Source: an uncultured bacterium
GTDB lineage: Bacteria > Bacillota > Clostridia > Lachnospirales > Lachnospiraceae
Reading direction: 5' to 3'
Length of the DNA: 64,000 bases
Assembly (NCBI GenBank): GCA_948467735.1
Contig: CAOKFN010000009.1
Coordinates: 39,797 to 103,796 of the forward strand
This document shows, piece after piece, positions 24,335 to 33,867 of the stretch (positions are counted from its first letter, which is position 1; the number at the start of each line of letters is the position of its first letter). The position numbers were made by a program, and so were the translations under genes. The notes below the pieces were generated by a model, which was not told the origin of the DNA, did no database searches, and saw only the letters and a program-made list of their open reading frames with translations.

Positions 24335-26794
24335 TTATTTTTTCTTTATTTTATTCAGCTGGGAATTGATAATCTGCATGGCGTTTTCCGGAATCTTTTT
24401 GTCGGAATCGGCGCCGCCCATGCCGGTCAGCATATCCGACAATTCAAACAATGTCTTTTCTCCCATCATTGCCAGCATGGATTTCTTCATCTTCATTCCC
24501 GTCATGGAGTACATGGCGCCTGCCAGAATGCGGAAGGCTTCCTCGTTATCACAGATATCATTTAATTTATCGTGAACGGAAAAATGCTCTTTAGAATATT
24601 CCATGGGGACATTGTCCGCGGTATTTTCCACTGTCTCAAACCAGTTTGCCACGCCGTCCGCGTCGTCATCTTCCATGGGAAGGGTGTAGATTTCAGGTTT
24701 TTTATCCACCTTTTCCAAGGTGATGGTATCCGTCACCGGCGTATGGGGCAGGAACAGCCATGCGTCCGCGCAGGCAGGCGCGTTTCCGGCTTCGGCGGTC
24801 AGATAGGTAAAACCGTCCCGGAGAGGCACCTTTTCAAAGAGAAAGATTTTGCTGCCGTACTTGGTCTCAAAGGGCTGTCCGTTCACATACAGGGTCACAT
24901 GGGAAAGGTTGGAATATACCTTCACCGTGGTGTATTCCCCGGTTCTTTGGGCATAGCGTCTGCCGCAGAGGTAGACGAAGGGTTCTTTGCTCCAATAGGC
25001 TTTATAGACATAAAAGGCTTCCTTTTTGATTTTCCGGTCCATGGTGACAAGCCCCTTGTTATTCCGGCCTGCGGTACCGCCCTCATTTCTGGCCGCACAG
25101 CCGAAGTCGAACATATTCCAGACATGGGTTCCCCACAGATAGGGGCGTTCCATAAGGATTTTAACCATGTGCTCATGATATTCGGCCTGATAGGCTTCCG
25201 AATAGTCCCGGCATTTGGGTTCGTCGGGCTGATAGGTAATAATTCCTTCCGCGCCGTACTCGGACAGGCCGAGGCAGATTTCCGGGTGAAGGGCATGGAA
25301 ATGATCCAGCCATTTTTCGTTATTTTCATAGCTCCCACCATACCATCCGAAATAATGGTTATAGCTTTCCACATCCGTGACGCCGTGCAGGGGGCTGTCC
25401 GGCCCGAGCATGCTCACATGGGCGATGGTGGTGAGGCGGCTGGGGTCAAGCTTTTTCACAAGGGCGTTTAAATCCTGATGGTTTTCCACAAGGCCGGGTT
25501 TTTCGCCCGCAATGGTGATTTCGTTGGAAATCCCCCAAAAACAGATGGAGGGATGATTGTAATTCTGGTAGATTAAATCCTCCATCTGCAGGCGGCAGTT
25601 TTGGTGGGCGGCCGGGTCGTCGCTCTGGCTGCTGATATAAGGGATTTCCGCCCAGACGATAAAGCCGTACTCGTCGCAGGCATCATAGAAGTCCCGGCTG
25701 TGCTGGTAGTGTGCAAGACGGACGGTGTTGGCGCCGATTTCGTGAATCAGTGCCGCGTCCTCGTAGTGCTCTTTTCTGGTCAGGGCATTGCCCTGATAGA
25801 GCCTGTCCTGATGACGGGATACCCCCCGAAGCATCATTGGCTTTCCGTTTAGGAAAAAGCCTTTTTCCGGATCCACATGGAAGGAACGGACGCCGAAACG
25901 GCTGCTTACTTCGTCCACTACTTCGTTGCGTCGGACAAGGGAAGCGGTGCAGGTATAAAGGTAAGGATCCTCCACGCCCTGCCATAAATGGGGCTGGGAA
26001 AGCAGGAGGTCCGCTTTGGGGGATTCGCTGGGCCGCCAGATTTCCCCGACCTCCCTTCCGTCCGCGTCGGTGATAAGATAGCGCACCGTGTAGTCGGGGG
26101 AGGCGTTTGTCACCCAAGAATTCAGATGCAGCATGGCCTTGGACCATATGCCCGCGGTGCAGCCGCAGGAGGGGTATACGCTGTGATCGGAGAAAGGAGA
26201 TACGTCGTGGTCCGAGGCGTCGTCCGCGGAATGACAGGGGGCGCTGCGGAAGGCGGGACTGTCCGCAGCTATCAGCTCCGGCGTGACGGCAAGGCCGGGG
26301 GCGCCGTGGAAGCAGACGTCAAAATGGGTTTCCGACAGGATTATTAAGTTTACGCCCCGGTACAGGCCCCCATAAAAGGTAAAATCCGCCATCTGGGGGT
26401 AGACGTCGCTGTGATTGGCATTGTCCGCGAGGATGGTGATGGTGTTGGGGGCGGGCTCTACCTGCAGCCCGTTTTCGTCGGTGCGGGGATGAAGAAAGTC
26501 AGTGATGTCAATTACAAAAGAGGAATAGCCGCCTTCATGGCCGCCCGCTTCTTTGTCGTTTACATAGACTCTGCCGCACAGGGACAGCGCCAGTATTTCC
26601 AAGAAAACCCGCTGGCCGTCCCGAAGGCAGGGGGTGGCAAGCTGATTCATATAACAGCACTGCCCCCTGTGATATGCGCCCCTGCCGTCCATGCCGTCCA
26701 CCGCGTTCCAAGTGTGGGGCAGCGTCACGGGCTCCCAGTTGATATTGTCTTTTGTGAAGCTCCAATTATCGTTAAATGGAATAACTTTTCTCAT
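24335..26794 (-). CDS. Glycoside hydrolase family 2 (beta-galactosidase/beta-glucuronidase type)
   Basis: This 819-residue cytoplasmic enzyme (no signal peptide) shows the GH2 order: N-terminal jelly-roll (NDNWSFTKDNINWEPVTLPHTWN), immunoglobulin-like domain, and TIM barrel. The barrel has GVSRHQDRLYQGNAL, ANTVRLAHYQHSRDFYDACDEYG, acid/base E425 in WGISNEITI, and nucleophile E512 in GLSEYG. The last 120 residues are an extra helical domain seen in some clostridial GH2 proteins. The start at 26794 (MRKVIPFNDNW) is the domain start, preceded by ACGAGG; 47 upstream in-frame codons look untranslated. Substrate specificity is not readable; no transporter is adjacent. Confidence 0.92.
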   Translation of the reverse strand: MRKVIPFNDNWSFTKDNINWEPVTLPHTWNAVDGMDGRGAYHRGQCCYMNQLATPCLRDGQRVFLEILALSLCGRVYVNDKEAGGHEGGYSSFVIDITDFLHPRTDENGLQVEPAPNTITILADNANHSDVYPQMADFTFYGGLYRGVNLIILSETHFDVCFHGAPGLAVTPELIAADSPAFRSAPCHSADDASDHDVSPFSDHSVYPSCGCTAGIWSKAMLHLNSWVTNASPDYTVRYLITDADGREVGEIWRPSESPKADLLLSQPHLWQGVEDPYLYTCTASLVRRNEVVDEVSSRFGVRSFHVDPEKGFFLNGKPMMLRGVSRHQDRLYQGNALTRKEHYEDAALIHEIGANTVRLAHYQHSRDFYDACDEYGFIVWAEIPYISSQSDDPAAHQNCRLQMEDLIYQNYNHPSICFWGISNEITIAGEKPGLVENHQDLNALVKKLDPSRLTTIAHVSMLGPDSPLHGVTDVESYNHYFGWYGGSYENNEKWLDHFHALHPEICLGLSEYGAEGIITYQPDEPKCRDYSEAYQAEYHEHMVKILMERPYLWGTHVWNMFDFGCAARNEGGTAGRNNKGLVTMDRKIKKEAFYVYKAYWSKEPFVYLCGRRYAQRTGEYTTVKVYSNLSHVTLYVNGQPFETKYGSKIFLFEKVPLRDGFTYLTAEAGNAPACADAWLFLPHTPVTDTITLEKVDKKPEIYTLPMEDDDADGVANWFETVENTADNVPMEYSKEHFSVHDKLNDICDNEEAFRILAGAMYSMTGMKMKKSMLAMMGEKTLFELSDMLTGMGGADSDKKIPENAMQIINSQLNKIKKK

Positions 26795-27074
26795 AAAAAC
26801 CTCGTTTCTGCGCACAGGCGCGTTTTTAGCAGCGGTCTGTAGAAAATATTTCTTTGTGGAAAGCTTTTTCCGTGGAATTTCTTTTCTGTAACTTCCGCCA
26901 TGGAAAGCATTTTTTCTCATGGAATGTTTTAGCATAAAATGCGGTGCTTCTGTTTTATCATGTACAGACAGGCAGAATTTTATCCAAGCGGATTTTTTCT
27001 AAATAAATCAGGCGGAATTTTCCGCTCCGAATGATTTCTTTTCAATGATTTCCGTGGGAGGCGGGATAAAACTA
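26795..27074. other. Divergent intergenic region between the GH2 gene and trpS
   Basis: Rich in A/T runs. I see no gene, no T-box features and no convincing minus-strand promoter with both boxes for the GH2 gene. Confidence 0.5.
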
Positions 27075-27103
27075 TTGGCCTTCCCATTAATTCGTGCTAT
27101 AAT
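27075..27103 (+). promoter_or_regulatory. trpS promoter
   Basis: TTGGCC (27075-27080), 17 bp, TATAAT (27098-27103). The leader from here to the start codon is only about 80 bases, too short for a T-box. Confidence 0.8.
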
Positions 27104-27157
27104 GTTGAGACAGAAAAGCGTGGTGTCCAATATTATAGACGCCCAAGGGATGTTGAG

Positions 27158-27187
27158 GCATTCTCTAAGGAAGCGGGCAGGGAGGTA
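27158..27187 (+). repeat. 30-bp duplicated translation-initiation region, copy at trpS
   Basis: The 30 bases ending in GGGCAGGGAGGTA just before the trpS ATG match 28465-28494, just before the spoVAD ATG, at 27 of 30 positions; the last 20 bases are identical. Confidence 0.75.
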
Positions 27188-27190
27188 AAA

Positions 27191-28288
27191 ATGGAAACAA
27201 AAAACGAAAAGATCATATTGACAGGCGACAGACCCACGGGGAGGCTGCATGTGGGGCATTATGCGGGCTCCCTTCGTCAGCGTGTGGCGCTGCAGAATTC
27301 CGGGGAGTATCGGAAAGTATTTATTATGATTGCCGACGCACAGGCGCTGACGGACAATATTGAAAATCCTGAAAAGGTGCGGCAGAATATTATTGAAGTG
27401 GCGCTGGATTACATGTCCTGCGGTCTTGACCCGGCCAAATCCACGCTGTTTATCCAGTCACAGATTCCCGAATTATGTGAATTGACATTTTATTATATGG
27501 ATTTGGTGACGGTTGCAAGGCTTCAGAGGAATCCCACTGTGAAGAATGAGATTCAGATGCGCAATTTCGAGGCAAGCATTCCGGTGGGATTCTTTACTTA
27601 TCCCATCAGTCAGGCGGCGGACATTACCGCGTTTAAAGCCACCACGGTGCCCGTGGGAGACGATCAGCTCCCCATGATTGAGCAGACAAGAGAAATCGTG
27701 CATAAATTCAACACGGTGTATGCGCCCGTGCTGGTGGAGCCCGAGGCGATTCTGCCCAAGGACGAGGCCAGCAAGAGGCTGCCGGGAATCGACGGCAAGG
27801 CGAAGATGAGCAAATCCCTTAACAACGGCATTTATCTTGCGGATACTGCGGATGAAGTCCGTGCCAAGATTAGAAATATGTTTACGGATCCCCTGCATTT
27901 AAAGGTCAGCGACCCCGGGCATTTGGAGGGCAATACGGTATTTATTTATCTGGACGCGTTCTGCAGGCAGGAGCATTTCGAGAGATACCTGCCGGAATAT
28001 GCCAATCTGGATGAATTGAAGGCCCATTATCAGCGGGGCGGTCTGGGCGATATTAAAGTAAAAAAATTTTTGGAAAATATTATGCAGGAGACATTGGAAC
28101 CAATCCGAAACCGCAGGAAGGAATTGGAAAAGGATATTCCCGGAATTTATGACATACTAAAAAAAGGAAGCGAAGCGGCGAGAGAAATGGCGGCGCAGAC
28201 CTTGTCCGAGGTCAAGAGCGCTATGAAAATCAATTATTTTGAGGATGAGGAGCTGATTCGCGCCCAGAGCCAAAGATACGAGGCCTGA
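27191..28288 (+). CDS. trpS: Tryptophanyl-tRNA synthetase
   Basis: This 365-residue class I synthetase charges tRNA-Trp. The HIGH-type motif is in TGRLHVGHYAG, the KMSKS loop in GKAKMSKSLNNGIYL, and the tryptophan-pocket region is around VPVGDDQLPMIEQTREI. Length is slightly above the usual 330-345. The SD GGGAGG sits 9 bases upstream. It has its own promoter and a strong terminator, so it is monocistronic. Confidence 0.97.
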   Translation: METKNEKIILTGDRPTGRLHVGHYAGSLRQRVALQNSGEYRKVFIMIADAQALTDNIENPEKVRQNIIEVALDYMSCGLDPAKSTLFIQSQIPELCELTFYYMDLVTVARLQRNPTVKNEIQMRNFEASIPVGFFTYPISQAADITAFKATTVPVGDDQLPMIEQTREIVHKFNTVYAPVLVEPEAILPKDEASKRLPGIDGKAKMSKSLNNGIYLADTADEVRAKIRNMFTDPLHLKVSDPGHLEGNTVFIYLDAFCRQEHFERYLPEYANLDELKAHYQRGGLGDIKVKKFLENIMQETLEPIRNRRKELEKDIPGIYDILKKGSEAAREMAAQTLSEVKSAMKINYFEDEELIRAQSQRYEA

Positions 28289-28335
28289 CGAGTTCGGCCG
28301 AAAGGTATAGTTTTTGGGGAGCGGGAAATAATAGG

Positions 28336-28371
28336 GACTGATACGCCGGATAAGCGGTGTATCGGTCTTTT
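28336..28371 (+). terminator. trpS terminator
   Basis: GACTGATACGCCG and GCGGTGTATCGGTC pair over about 13 bp (with G-U pairs) around GATAA, followed by TTTTA. Confidence 0.88.
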
Positions 28372-28464
28372 ATAGTTACGGGCCGGTTAAGAATGTGCGC
28401 GTCCGGTATCGGGGCGTAATATTGTCATGAATTTTGTGTATGGATGTTTGAGAGCGGGGTTTGT

Positions 28465-28494
28465 GCGTTCTTTTAGGAAGCGGGCAGGGAGGTA
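28465..28494 (+). repeat. 30-bp duplicated translation-initiation region, copy at spoVAD
   Basis: Second copy of the segment at 27158-27187, again ending in the SD of the following gene. Confidence 0.75.
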
Positions 28495-28499
28495 TCAGG

Positions 28500-29573
28500 A
28501 TGAATCAGAGATTAGGGAAGGCAAGCATGAAGCCGGAGGAGCCGGTATACATTTTAAACAGCGCCAGCATTGTGGGAACCAAGGAAGGACAGGGGCCGCT
28601 GGGACTGTTGTTTGACAAAGTGGGCGAGGATGATATGTTCGGGTGCGAGACTTGGGAGGATGCGGAGAGTACTCTTCAAAAGGACGCGGTGGGACTGGCA
28701 TTGGATAAAGCGGGATTACGGCCGGAGGATATTTCCTTTATTTTTGCGGGAGACCTGCTGGGACAGTCCATTGCCACATCCTTTGGGATTTCCACCTATC
28801 AGATTCCGCTGCTCGGCGTGTACGGCGCATGTTCCACCTGCGGGGAGTCTCTGCTTTTGGGAACCATGAGCATAGCGGGGGGTTTCGCCCAAAAGGTGGT
28901 CTGCGTCACTTCCAGCCATTTTGCAAGCGCGGAAAAGGAGTTCCGCTTTCCGCTGGAATATGGGAATCAGCGCCCGCTTTCGGCCACATGGACCGTAACG
29001 GGAAGCGGCGCGTTCGTCCTGTCGGCAGGTCAGGGAGCGTCGGAAGCGAATGGAACGCCGGGAACAAAGGGAACCTTTGCGCGGGGGAAGAACGGGCCCA
29101 GAGCCCGCATTACCGGTATGACGGTGGGGAAAATAGTGGATTTTGGTTTGAAAGATTCCATGAATATGGGGGCCTGCATGGCGCCTGCGGCGGCTTCCAC
29201 GCTGGAAGAGCATTTTACGGATTTTGCCAGCCAGCCGGGGGATTATGACAAAATTATCACCGGAGACTTGGGAAAAGTGGGCCAGAGGGTATTGATAGAC
29301 CTGCTTCAGAAAAAGGGCTATGACATTTCGGAGCAGCATATGGACTGCGGCATTGAAATATTTGACGGGGAATCACAGGATACCCATGCGGGCGGAAGCG
29401 GCTGCGGCTGCAGCGCCGTTACTTTGTCGGCTTATATTTTAAAGCAGCTGGAGGAAAATAACTGGAAGAAGGTGCTGTTTATGCCCACGGGGGCGCTGCT
29501 TAGCAAGACCAGTTTTAATGAAGGAAAGAGCGTGCCGGGGATTGCCCATGGGCTGGTGATTGAGGCGCTGTAA
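28500..29573 (+). CDS. spoVAD: Stage V sporulation protein AD
   Basis: This 357-residue thiolase-fold protein binds dipicolinic acid for loading into the forespore. Supporting segments are SIVGTKEGQGPLGLLFD, GDLLGQSIATSFGIS, GVYGACSTCGESL and FPLEYGNQRPLSATWTVTGSGA. The start at 28500 follows GGGAGGTATCAGG. Normally spoVAD lies between spoVAC and spoVAE; here neither is adjacent. A short low-complexity insert (about residues 180-200, Gly/Ala/Thr/Lys rich) departs from the family. No sigma-G promoter is obvious to me. Confidence 0.95.
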   Translation: MNQRLGKASMKPEEPVYILNSASIVGTKEGQGPLGLLFDKVGEDDMFGCETWEDAESTLQKDAVGLALDKAGLRPEDISFIFAGDLLGQSIATSFGISTYQIPLLGVYGACSTCGESLLLGTMSIAGGFAQKVVCVTSSHFASAEKEFRFPLEYGNQRPLSATWTVTGSGAFVLSAGQGASEANGTPGTKGTFARGKNGPRARITGMTVGKIVDFGLKDSMNMGACMAPAAASTLEEHFTDFASQPGDYDKIITGDLGKVGQRVLIDLLQKKGYDISEQHMDCGIEIFDGESQDTHAGGSGCGCSAVTLSAYILKQLEENNWKKVLFMPTGALLSKTSFNEGKSVPGIAHGLVIEAL

Positions 29574-29597
29574 AGGGAAGCGGGGGCTTATGGAGAG

Positions 29598-29634
29598 AAA
29601 TGCCGCAGGGTGGGGAAGCATCCGGCGGCATTTT
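29598..29634 (+). terminator. spoVAD terminator
   Basis: AAATGCCGC and GCGGCATTTT form a stem with an 18-base loop ending in a T-run. Confidence 0.7.
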
Positions 29635-29904
29635 CATTTGGCGGCGGTTTTGATTTCTGTAGAGAGACACACCGGACGTTTCCCTTGTGCTTCCGGGGCA
29701 TTGGGACATAATATGACAGAATATGCATGGCCGCATAAACGGAAGATGTTTCAGGCGCTTATGAAGATTTCATCCCAAAAAGGATTTCCGTTATTTTTTG
29801 CAATTTTCTCTTGTATAATGGCAAATCTTATAGTATGATATGGAAGGTGTATGATTGTATACGATTATCCAATGATACAGATTATAAGACAGACGGAGGA
29901 AGAG

Positions 29905-31191
29905 ATGAAAGCATATCAGGAGCTTAGTAAAGAAGAATTGTTATCATTAAAGGCAGAGCTGGATAAGGCATATGAGGCGGAGAAGGCCAAAGGCCTGAAG
30001 CTGGATATGTCCAGAGGAAAGCCGGCGGTATCGCAGCTGGATATGGCAATGGACTTTATGGATACATTGAATTCCGAAAGCAGCATGAAGACGGAGGACG
30101 GTGTGGATGTTCGCAATTATGGTGTGCTGGAAGGGATTCCGGAGGCAAGGAAGCTGCTTGGGGATATGATGGGCGTTCCTGCGGATCATGTCATTGTATG
30201 CGGCAACGGTAGTCTGGCGATTATGTTTGATACGGTTTCCCGTTCCGTGACCCACGGCGTAAACGGATGCACTCCGTGGTGTCGGCTGGATAAGGTAAAG
30301 TTCCTCTGCCCGGTGCCCGGCTATGACAGGCATTTTGCGATCACCCAGTATTTTGGAATCGAGATGGTTAATGTGCCTATGACGCCCCAAGGGCCGGATA
30401 TGGATCTGGTGGAGAAGCTGGTGTCCGAGGATGAGAGCATTAAGGGAATCTGGTGCGTGCCCAAATATTCCAATCCTCAAGGCTATACGTATTCGGAGGA
30501 AACGGTGAGAAGGTTTGCCGCGCTGAAGCCTGCGGCCAAGGATTTTCGCATTTACTGGGACAATGCCTATGTGATGCATCATCTCTATGACGACAGGCAG
30601 GATGAGCTGCCGGAGATTCTGTCGCTCTGCGAGGAGGCGGGGAATCCGGATATGGTATTTGAATTCTGTTCCACCTCAAAGGTGATTTTTGCCGGCGCCG
30701 GGATTTCTGCCATTGCGTCCTCCAAGGCAAATCTGGAAGAAATTAAAAAGAGCATGTCCATTATGACCATCGGCTATGATAAAATCAATCAGCTGCGTCA
30801 TGTGCGTTACTTTAAGGATATCAACGGCATTGCGCTTCACATGAAGAAACACGCGGAGCAGATGCGTCATAAATTCGAGGCGGTGCTTGATGTGCTGGAC
30901 AGGGAGCTTTCGGGGCTTGGAATCGGCGAGTGGACCAAGCCGAACGGAGGGTATTTTATTTCCTTTGACGCCATGGAGGGCTGTGCGAAGGCCATTGTGG
31001 CAAAGTGTAAGGAAGCGGGGGTCATCCTGACGGGGGCGGGGGCCGCCTTCCCTTACGGAAAAGACCCCAAGGACAGCAATATACGAATTGCGCCCACTTA
31101 TCCCGCTTTGGAGGAGCTGGCAATGGCGGTGGATTTATTTGTGCTGTGCGTGAAGCTTGTCAGCGTGGAAAAGCTGCTTGCCGGGGGCTGA
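29905..31191 (+). CDS. PLP-dependent aminotransferase (class I, MocR-like aspartate aminotransferase family)
   Basis: This 428-residue fold-type I enzyme lacks a DNA-binding domain. The N-terminal half has KLDMSRGKPAVSQLDMAMD and NYGVLEGIPEARKLLGDMMG, the cofactor-binding GNGSLAIMFD, and WCVPKYSNPQG. The PLP lysine is in FCSTSKVIFAGAGIS and the substrate arginine in DSNIRIAPTYP. This matches the aspartate-aminotransferase-like family annotated from MocR C-termini. The start at 29905 follows GGAGGAAG. Amino-acid specificity is not certain. Confidence 0.9.
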   Translation: MKAYQELSKEELLSLKAELDKAYEAEKAKGLKLDMSRGKPAVSQLDMAMDFMDTLNSESSMKTEDGVDVRNYGVLEGIPEARKLLGDMMGVPADHVIVCGNGSLAIMFDTVSRSVTHGVNGCTPWCRLDKVKFLCPVPGYDRHFAITQYFGIEMVNVPMTPQGPDMDLVEKLVSEDESIKGIWCVPKYSNPQGYTYSEETVRRFAALKPAAKDFRIYWDNAYVMHHLYDDRQDELPEILSLCEEAGNPDMVFEFCSTSKVIFAGAGISAIASSKANLEEIKKSMSIMTIGYDKINQLRHVRYFKDINGIALHMKKHAEQMRHKFEAVLDVLDRELSGLGIGEWTKPNGGYFISFDAMEGCAKAIVAKCKEAGVILTGAGAAFPYGKDPKDSNIRIAPTYPALEELAMAVDLFVLCVKLVSVEKLLAGG

Positions 31192-31232
31192 GTGTTCTTT
31201 AGGACTTATATGAATTGTCTGCGCCTTTAGGG

Positions 31233-31390
31233 GCAATGATTCCAAAAGGACACTGATTTCAAGGGAGGCATTCATTCCCAAAGGGGTACCCATTTCAGAG
31301 GAGGCATTGATTCCGAAGGGTGTGCTGATTTCAGAGGAGGCAGATTCCAAAGGGTATTGGCTTTAAAAGAGGAATTGACTCCAATGAAGG
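31233..31390 (+). repeat. Non-coding tandem repeat, about four and a half 36-bp units
   Basis: Units start at 31233, 31268, 31304, 31340 and 31372, each with GCATTGATTCC-like opening and a TTTCAGAGGAG-like end that resembles a ribosome binding site. It fills most of the 314-base gap before the NUDIX gene. Nothing else is seen in the gap. Confidence 0.88.
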
Positions 31391-31505
31391 TATGGACGGG
31401 AATTGTAAGTAAAAAATTGATATTTGCAGCGGAGGCATACGGCAGGCATGGGCAGGAATGCGGGCTGTGTGTCTTCCGGCATATGATGGGACAGGAATGG
31501 CAGGT

Positions 31506-32042
31506 ATGGAAGAGTATAAGAGATTAAAGAGAGAACTGGTGGCAAACGGAGCTATTATTGATTATTATCAGGATACCATGCAGATTCCCAACGGGAATGT
31601 GGCGAAGTGGGATTTGATTGACCATAAGGGTGCGGCGGCGGTGGTTGCGGTGCGTGAGGACGGGAAGCTTCTCATGGTGAGGCAGTATCGGAACGCATTG
31701 GAGCGGGAGACCTTGGAGATTCCGGCAGGAGGCTTGAACGGAAGGGAAGAGCCTACGGCTGCAGCCGCCATGCGGGAGCTGGAGGAGGAAACGGGGTATT
31801 CCTGTGATCAGGTGGAGCTGTTAAGCTCCATTTATACCACCGTGGCATTCTGCAATGAAAAAATCGATATTTATCTGGCGAAGGATTTGAAAGTAAAAGG
31901 AGAGCAGCATCTGGATGAGGATGAGATGATTCAGGTGGAAGCGTATTCGGTGGAGGAGCTGAAGCAGATGATATTTGATTGTAAGATTCAGGATTCCAAA
32001 ACCATCTGCGGCATTCTGTGCTATGCCGCAAAATATAGGTAA
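31506..32042 (+). CDS. NUDIX hydrolase, ADP-ribose pyrophosphatase type
   Basis: This 178-residue protein has the NUDIX box GLNGREEPTAAAAMRELEEETGY and the upstream VRQYRNALERETLEIPAG typical of NudF-like ADP-ribose pyrophosphatases, which split ADP-ribose into AMP and ribose-5-phosphate. The start is uncertain: 31506 has only AGGA ten bases upstream, and 31497 is an alternative. It may form one transcript with the SpoIIM-like gene. Confidence 0.9.
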   Translation: MEEYKRLKRELVANGAIIDYYQDTMQIPNGNVAKWDLIDHKGAAAVVAVREDGKLLMVRQYRNALERETLEIPAGGLNGREEPTAAAAMRELEEETGYSCDQVELLSSIYTTVAFCNEKIDIYLAKDLKVKGEQHLDEDEMIQVEAYSVEELKQMIFDCKIQDSKTICGILCYAAKYR

Positions 32043-32145
32043 TTCATACAGGTTATAGAAGCATGACCGCCCGCATACAATGGAAGGGAAGCATTCCGGT
32101 GAAAGATATTCTGTGGAGTGTCTGGGATAAATCATTGGCGGGGCG

Positions 32146-32766
32146 GTGAAAAGGATGGAGTTTGCAGGAAAGAGAATCAGTCTGAATCCCGAAAGTCGGA
32201 AATTGTTTACTTTTTTTTGTGCCGGGCTTTTGGCAGGGATTGTGGTGATGAATATAGGAAAGAGCATTTTGCTGGAGGAGTCGGGTCTGTTTGATGAAGA
32301 TATCCTGATGCGCCTGAGATACATGAGCGTTGACAGCAAGGCTCTTTTTTGTTATATTCTGCGGAAGAGAATCGGCAGACTGTTGATTCTGGCAGTGCTT
32401 TCCACCACTTATCTGGGACTGGCGGCCTGCATGGGCACGGCGTTCTGGTATGGAATGTCCGCGGGAACTTTTCTGGCGTCTTTGTTTATTAGGTATGGTC
32501 TGAAAGGATTGATGCTGGCCTGCGTCAGCGTGCTTCCCCAGTATCTTCTGTATGTGCCTTCCATGCTTGCATTGATTTCATGGTGCGAGTCTGTGTTTCG
32601 GGGGATTTATTACAGGGGCGGAGGCGGATACGAGGCCATGGATAAGGGTTTTCTACTGAGAAAATCAGGACAGCTCGTGGCAATCATTATGGCAGTCGCC
32701 GCGGGCTGTCTTATGGAAGGGTACATCAACCCATATCTGCTGTTAGGATTTTTGAGAATATTCTGA
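32146..32766 (+). CDS. SpoIIM-like membrane protein
   Basis: This protein of about 206 residues has roughly five hydrophobic segments and the SpoIIM-type core (FWYGMSAGTFLASLFIRYGLKG followed by VLPQYLLYVPSML). SpoIIM is part of the complex that remodels septal peptidoglycan during engulfment. The start may be GTG 32146 or ATG 32155; neither has a strong SD. No xer or spoIID/P gene is adjacent. Confidence 0.78.
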   Translation: MKRMEFAGKRISLNPESRKLFTFFCAGLLAGIVVMNIGKSILLEESGLFDEDILMRLRYMSVDSKALFCYILRKRIGRLLILAVLSTTYLGLAACMGTAFWYGMSAGTFLASLFIRYGLKGLMLACVSVLPQYLLYVPSMLALISWCESVFRGIYYRGGGGYEAMDKGFLLRKSGQLVAIIMAVAAGCLMEGYINPYLLLGFLRIF

Positions 32767-32838
32767 GGATTCGGAAGGCATTCATCAATATTTATCATTC
32801 AAAGCATATACAACCTGAAATTATTCGGGAGGCTTCGT

Positions 32839-33867
32839 TTATTCGTATTCCGCGATGTCATAAATCAGCCGTTCGGAGGCTTCCCAGCCTAGGCAGGGGT
32901 CGGTAATGGATTTGCCGTAGACGCCCCCGCCTACTTTCTGGCATCCTTCTTCAATGTAGCTTTCAATCATAACGCCTTTTACCAATTTGTGGATGTGAGC
33001 GTTGAGCCTGCGGCTGTGCATTACTTCTTTTACGATGCGGACCTGCTGCTCGTACTGCTTGCCGGAATTGGAATGATTGGCGTCAATCACACAGGCGGGA
33101 TTAGCCAAATCCATTTTGTCGTACATTTCCAGAAGCAGATTCAAATCCTCATAGTGATAATTGGGGATATTATTGCCGTGTTTGTTGACTGCGCCCCGCA
33201 GGACAGTGTGCGTCAGCTTGTTTCCGGTAGTGGAAACCTCCCATCCCCGATAGATGAAGGAATGAGGATGCTGGGCGGCATATACGGAATTCAGCATCAC
33301 GGACAAGTCTCCGCTGGTGGGATTCTTCATGCCGGCGGGAACGTCGAAACCGCTCACGGTCAGCCGGTGCTGTTGATCCTCCACGGAGCGCGCTCCGATG
33401 GCCACATAGGATAATATGTCCGAAAGGTATCTCCAGTTTTCGGGATAGAGCATTTCGTCCGCGGCGGTGAGGCCGGATTCCTCGATGGCGCGGATGTGCA
33501 TTTTCCTCATGGCAATCAGCCCGTTCAGAAGGTCGGGCTTCTTTTCAGGGTCGGGCTGGTGGATAATGCCCTTGTAGCCTTCTCCGGTGGTGCGGGGCTT
33601 GTTGGTATAAATTCTGGGAATCAAAATCAGCCGGTCCTTTACTTTATCGTATATTTTGGCCAGCCGATGTACATAGTCGCAGACGGAATCCGCATTGTCT
33701 GCGGAACAGGGGCCGATAATCACAAGGAATTTACTGCTTTCCCCCGTGATAACTTTTTTGATTTCTTCGTCCCGGATCCGTTTCGTTTCGGCAAGCGCCG
33801 GAGGGAGCGGGTATTGTTCGCGGATTTCTGCCGGTGTGGGCAGCTTTTTTATAAATTCAAAACTCAT
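32839..33867 (-). CDS. 3-deoxy-7-phosphoheptulonate (DAHP) synthase, class I
   Basis: This 342-residue enzyme makes DAHP from PEP and erythrose-4-phosphate, the first step to aromatic amino acids. Family segments include FLVIIGPCSADN, RIYTNKPRTTGEGYKG, GARSVEDQQHR, GMKNPTSGD, CVIDANHSNSGKQYEQQ and the C-terminal GVYGKSITDPCLGWE. It resembles the AroF/G/H group. The start at 33867 (MSFEFIKKLPT) is the family start; the in-frame region upstream to 34002 belongs to the leader. No other aro genes are adjacent. Confidence 0.95.
   Translation of the reverse strand: MSFEFIKKLPTPAEIREQYPLPPALAETKRIRDEEIKKVITGESSKFLVIIGPCSADNADSVCDYVHRLAKIYDKVKDRLILIPRIYTNKPRTTGEGYKGIIHQPDPEKKPDLLNGLIAMRKMHIRAIEESGLTAADEMLYPENWRYLSDILSYVAIGARSVEDQQHRLTVSGFDVPAGMKNPTSGDLSVMLNSVYAAQHPHSFIYRGWEVSTTGNKLTHTVLRGAVNKHGNNIPNYHYEDLNLLLEMYDKMDLANPACVIDANHSNSGKQYEQQVRIVKEVMHSRRLNAHIHKLVKGVMIESYIEEGCQKVGGGVYGKSITDPCLGWEASERLIYDIAEYE

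Noticed and set aside
27104..27190. T-box riboswitch before trpS
   Set aside because: The leader is under 90 bases and lacks the T-box sequence and a terminator.
31233..31390. CRISPR array
   Set aside because: The units are directly adjacent and degenerate, with no unique spacers and no cas genes in the window. The same holds for the other tandem repeats.
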